From Prosapia bicincta (taxonomy: Eukaryota; Arthropoda; Insecta; Hemiptera; Cercopidae): a stretch of 64,000 nt of DNA. Below the pieces are notes generated by a model. It did no database searches, was not told the DNA's origin, and saw only the letters and a list, made by a program, of their open reading frames with translations. Both the position numbers and the translations under genes were made by a program. The stretch lies in contig JBAIZL010000001.1 of the NCBI GenBank assembly GCA_036971475.1, positions 107,547,850 through 107,611,849 of the forward strand. The letters are read 5' to 3'. Within the stretch, counting starts at the first letter, position 1. Each line of letters begins with the position of its first letter. This document shows positions 1 through 64,000 of this stretch, piece by piece.

Positions 1-3000
1 AAATAAAAGATGTATGTAAGCACCTAAATTAGGAGTGAAGTTAATTATAACCAATAAACATAAAGTTTAAATTTTGATTAAAATTATAAATTTAATGAAT
101 ACTAGAATAAGATAAGCATAATACTTTTCTTGCCATTGCAAGCATGTAAAGCTGTAGTTCTTGAATTTTTATTTTAAAATTTTTTGTTTACTTTCTAAAT
201 ATAGTACAGTTGAATAATAATAAAAAAGTGTATCTGTATTGAAATTGAAGTAATAGTATACAGTTATAATCTTTAAATTATAAACATACTTCCCTAAAGT
301 AGTATGTACTTTGATTTTTAACAAGGGTAGATATATTAAGATAGGTTTCCCTTTGTCAACTAGAATGCAACTCATTAATAATCTGACACATCTCCCATAA
401 CAGATAACATCATTGAAAATTAAAGTAAGTGTTATTTTAAATTCATATTATAAAATACTATTTGTAATGAGTAGTTTAATAACTAATAAAAATAATGGAA
501 TATTAAATACAGAAATCTTGTTTGAAAAATAGGAGAATTAGAACAGTTGTAGTAGTAACCAGTAATTATTTCAGGCAATTTGTAAATCCGTCCCTGAATG
601 GACTGAATTTGAATGTTAATAACAGTTAGTGAATATGAAATGTGTTGAAGCCCTGTTACAATATCTATTTTACTCACTGTCGCAGAATGAAATGTTACCA
701 AACGTTGAATTGTCAATAAAAGGATAATCTTGACCTGCAAGTGTAATCTAAATATCACTTGCATTTTATGGTTTAACACAACAATAAAATTAAACAATAA
801 AAATAAACAAATTTATAAAGGTTAGGTTACAATGCACACAGTGTATTAAAAGCTTTTGATGAATTAGTTTTCATTAAAAAAATATATGCTTACATTCTGG
901 AACTTAAAAAAATATTTCAGATAAAAATTAAAAATTGTTTCCCTGAACAAGAAGGGCTAAAAATAAGTTAATTGGAAGAAACATTTGATATTGTGGGCTT
1001 TATTGTAATTTGTTTAATACTATAATTTATTACAGTGAATTACATACATATAGTGTCACTTACTTAAAATACCGTGTATTATAAATAAGCTAAAATATTG
1101 TTAAATGTTTAATATCACTATTATTCTATAACATTCCATCTCAAAAACCTACATTTCCTATACAGAACTGATAAATTGCATTATTTAACAACAGGTAATA
1201 TATACACTGCATGTCTCTAACCATACCTAAAAACTAGTTTGAAATAATCCTAGATAGAGCTCACCTGGTAAAAGGGCTTCACCAACAGCAAAACAATCTA
1301 TAGTTATATTTTTAATATAATTTTAGTTTGATCTAAATTTAAGCTGTTAATTTTTAAAAGTGTAGTAATAATATTGCATGCTTTAATGTGAAAATATTTA
1401 AATTAATATAATTAGACTTAGGACTGTAAACTAGATTTTTGTTTGTTAAAATTTAAGTTTCATAGTAATAGAAAAGTAGTCATTTAATATTTACTGGATA
1501 TTTGTTTCAGTTGTACAAATTAGTAAGGTAAGAATGTGAATATTTTAAAACGGATAGAGGGAAGTGGCAATAACTCATGTAGATTAACTATATTTAAAAA
1601 AAAATGTAAACACTCATATTTTTTAGGTAAATGTTGCTAATAGTGTGTATAAAATCATTGTTTTATTATATTAAATATTTTCAGAGTACTTCTAAATTTT
1701 CTTATTTATTTCTTATGTTTTTGTTATATATAATGATATTTTTCTATAGGCTACTATCCTTTTCTAATATGTGATAAAAACAGATAAATTGTTTTATATT
1801 TTTATAAATTTTATTTAAAAACAAAATTATTTTCATTTACAGAAGCTTTTCTTTTGTATTTTTTTTAACAGGTAATAATATAGCCTATATTATCTTTTCA
1901 TCTTAATCTACCATCGTTCAAGCTATTAGATTTATTTGAAGAAATAAAGTTACTTTAAAGAAGATATTATTTTGATTTCAAATTTGAAAGGCCTTAAAAC
2001 TAAGCTATTACTAATTGACTGTTATCGACACAATTTTATAGTATTTTGACAAAGATTTATCAGTGGGAGCTAAGAGTGGGGGAAGCAAAAGTAACGTTAT
2101 TACTGTTGACTGATCAAGTTGCTATGACTGTTATAGCATTTATAGACTGTTGACCTTTGGCTTTTTTTTATGGTGATAGTTGTTTTTGTATTTAATGTGT
2201 GTTTAGTGTTGATTGTTTGTTTATGCAATGTAATTCATGTGAATTCAGTATAATATCAGAAGAATAAAATGTAGTTTCGAAATAATCAATATTTATCAAA
2301 ACAAAATTCCCTAAGGAGAGATTTTGAGTTGGCTTGCTGAATCAGAAATTACTTCAAAGATTTTAAATGAAAGCAAGAGAGAGAGTGATTGGCCTTCTGA
2401 ACATTCAACTGGTAACTTGGATATGTAACCATCAAACAGTGTGGATGAATTAAGAAATAATAGTTCTCAGAACATACATATTAACCCTCATCTGATAATA
2501 TTTTAATAATGGGAAAACTATAATTTTATATTATTTTATTGCAACATTCCAATTAACAACTTTATCATATTGAAAATATGAAAAAAACCAAATTTATAAG
2601 ATTTTATTTATTGCACAAAGACTCCTGCTGGTATGAAAAGGCTAGTACAATCTGGACCATAGTATATTGGATAAAATATGATTACTAAGTAGCAACTCCA
2701 CAAATCAGTTTGTCAACAGAAAATACACAAAGACAACATTATCTCTTAGCTGCTTGGAGTACAAACCCCCTGCCAAAGATTGTAAAACTTGTTAGCCTCT
2801 TTCAATAAAACCAATAATAAAAAAGGAGACAGGAGCAGCAAGACCAGATGTATGGGAATCTTATTTTCACATGGTAAGGGAACTGTCGGAGGTTACCAAA
2901 ATTTATGAGTTGAGTCTCCAAAAGAAAGAAACATCATGTTCTGGACTAAAGGTAATAAATTCATAGTAAGGTGAGAATTCTTGAGGGACGGGAAACGTGT

Positions 3001-4788
3001 TGAGTGAGCTGTGATTGGTGTAGATACTTGGACGTATGTTATTGTTGGTTGTAAAGAATGGAAATAGCAGCCAGAACTGAAAATGGAAAATAGTATTCCT
3101 TTAACAGAAAAATTATTACGGGGTGGAGATGAGCAGTTCAAATTTCGGGTTCAAACAAGCCAGTCAAGTTTTTAAAAGTCCAGAAATTCTAGTAGATTCA
3201 AGAGAGGCAGTAAGAGATGCTACAAAATATGTCAGCTGGCAACATATTGTATTTCTTTTGAAAAAAATAAACACAATATATTTTGAAAAAAACATATTAT
3301 CAATTTTAGTTATTTAAGCTATCTAAATTTTGTTTTTAAAGACTTTGCTCAAAATAAATACATTTTAAAGTTAAACCAAATAAAGTATTTAAACATTATA
3401 TTTAGAAGTCAAATCACACAAAATCTTTTTGCTTAAGGGTGAAAAAGTTAATTTAGAAAATAATTATTAAATTTGTTAGTGAATAAAAATATATGTTTAA
3501 ATATGCCATGTATCAATTATAGTAATTAAGAGTGTTGATATTCCACCATACTGGGCAATAGCTATTGAAATTTGTTAAATTATTTTTGATGTTTTGAATC
3601 TAACATTATTCCTTATAAAAATTCAATAGATAAGTAAACCTGAGAATGTGTGGTGTTGTGATAATTAATTCATCACTTGATAATTTGAAGTAATTTTTAA
3701 ATTAATAGTATATAATTATTTATCACCAGTAAATCATAGATTGGTATCCAAAGGAACTAAATAATTTCGGATAAATTAAAACTAAATCAGTATGAGTGAA
3801 TAAAATAATTATCAAGTATTTAAGTTTTTTTCTATCATTCTAGATTTTGACAAATTAATTAAATAAAAATATATTTTTTTGTAGGAGTTTTTATACTATA
3901 ACATACATATATCGATACATACTAACATACACACAAACATATATAAATACTTAATAATAACTTTTAGAGGATTGAAACTTAGATACATAATATTCATAAA
4001 CATTTTTGAATAAAAAGACCCAAATTTTGGACATAATTAGTGAAACCAAAATAATCAAATAACTAATCACTTTTACATTAGTTTATGACTATCCGAACAT
4101 TAATTTATATTGTAAAATTGTAAAAACATATTTGAACAAATTTACAAAATAAATTAATTTTAGGATGGTTGTAAACTAATGTAAAAGAGATTAAGTTTAA
4201 TTGAACGTAATGGATTACCAAATTCAAGAATCAAATAATATAAAAACATATAAATAATAAATATGAGAAATGCCTATACTGAGATTAAGGCCTATAGGTA
4301 AACAAAAAATACTTTGTTTCATAAAAAAAAGGAAATGTTTCACAAGGCACTACATTAGCAAGCTGAAATTTAATTGTGAAAAGCCATTTATTTTAATAGT
4401 GCAGTGTGTTATAAGAATTTATCAAAATATATAGGCAAGTTTTTATATATTTTTATATGCGTTAATGTGAGTAGTTAAATTCTCTATGTAATACAAAATT
4501 AAATGCATGGAATTGTGTATTTATGTAACAAAAGTTATTTATAATATTAAGAAATAAAATTTTTAAGTTAGGTTTGAATTCTTTTAAAGAAAAACAAACA
4601 AATAAAATAGCAAAGGTCGTTCTGACAACAAATAAAATCTTTTATGGATATTTCTTAGACTTTTCTTCCATTATAGATTAGTTCAGTAGCAAAATAATAA
4701 TTGATGTTTATACAACTCTCTTAATATAAAGAGCCACATTAGGTAAAATATGTAATTCAATGATAGTATTATATGTTAAAAAACTTAC
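1..4788. other. Intron DNA, no gene recognised
   Basis: AT-rich, presumably an intron of the Trx-array gene. The only structured item I can support is the palindromic element at 4070-4230. The slightly more GC-rich stretch 2050-3320 may be an old transposon remnant; I cannot assign it to a family. Confidence 0.5.
4070..4230. repeat. Palindromic MITE copy 1 with conserved tail
   Basis: Inverted arms at about 4070-4098 and 4161-4187 share CATTAGTTTA / TAAACTAATG and CTATCCGA / GGATGGTT around an AT-rich centre. They are followed by a tail (AACGTAATGGATTACCAAAT) that recurs after the copy at 48271 and inside the element at 59344. Confidence 0.7.
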
Positions 4789-63752
<58,964 letters not shown>

Positions 63753-64000
63753 CTATAAGTTATACAAGATTTAATAATGACTTATAAATAGGTAGAAATA
63801 TTTATGACTTTTTAATTTTGTGTTAAACAAAATTTTAATTCGTAAACATGCACAATGTATAAATAAAATTCATAACCAATGTGTTCAAAGCACAATCTAA
63901 AATTTTGTTGTATAAAATTTCACTCCTTTTTCTGTATGACTTAGTATCACACAATTTCACCTTGAGAGTATGAAAAACATTTTGTAATGTAAAATTACAG
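63753..64000. other. Intron, window edge
   Basis: AT-rich intron upstream of the exon at 63621. No further exon is visible before the edge. Confidence 0.5.

Noticed and set aside
2893..3317. Overlapping short frames on both strands
   Set aside because: No domain, no splice pattern and no match to A or B exons; probably chance or an old relic.

Overview
The window is strongly AT-rich animal DNA. It has GT-AG introns, long microsatellites and relics of insect-type transposons (mariner, Tigger/pogo, piggyBac, hAT, jockey-like LINEs), so it most likely comes from an insect; the order cannot be settled from the sequence. There is no bacterial-style gene organisation, CRISPR array or recognisable tRNA/rRNA.

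One host gene fills the window. It is transcribed on the minus strand and runs off both edges. Its coding sequence is cut into small exons of two alternating kinds. 'A' exons (183-189 nt) carry the core of a thioredoxin fold, with an acidic ELENIDDE-like helix, an FVK strand, a cis-proline strand and a YEG/YDG end. 'B' exons (132-141 nt) carry the last helix of one thioredoxin domain and the first strand of the next. Every internal exon is in phase 1 at both ends. The codon split at each A-to-B junction is always glycine; at B-to-A it is tyrosine in all but one case. Seventeen exons on the main path give 2694 nt (898 codons) without a stop: eight A exons and nine B exons, from 63752 down to 4789. 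Only two A exons (41269-41451 and 6789-6977) keep a CxxC redox motif, but all eight keep the cis-proline. This suggests an array of mostly non-catalytic thioredoxin domains, in the general style of calsequestrin or PDI-like ER proteins. The 5' end, any signal peptide and the 3' end of the long form lie outside the window.

Inside a roughly 31.7-kb intron (9595-41268) lies an apparent alternative 3' end. It consists of a half-length B exon (39705-39755), which just completes the preceding thioredoxin domain, and a terminal exon (26119-26453) coding a Lys/Pro-rich basic tail that ends in three tryptophans, followed by a minus-strand AATAAA.

The remainder is intron with repeats. From left to right these are: a palindromic MITE (4.1 kb), degenerate tandem repeats (6.4-6.7 kb), a Tigger element (11.4-12.8 kb), a 5'-truncated LINE with target-site duplications (14.5-15.3 kb), a larger broken LINE (16.6-20.0 kb), a jerky/Tigger relic (21.8-22.3 kb), a roughly 1-kb TG minisatellite (29.2-30.1 kb), CA/TA/GA microsatellites around a long fold-back repeat (35.4-36.0 kb), MITEs at 36.1, 43.1 and 48.3 kb, a mariner with two stop codons (45.8-47.2 kb) beside a second TIR element, piggyBac relics (53.1, 55.4 and 60.6-61.6 kb), a hAT relic (56.3-56.7 kb), a pogo-like element (59.3-60.4 kb) and a decayed Tc1/mariner-superfamily element with clear terminal repeats (62.1-63.3 kb).
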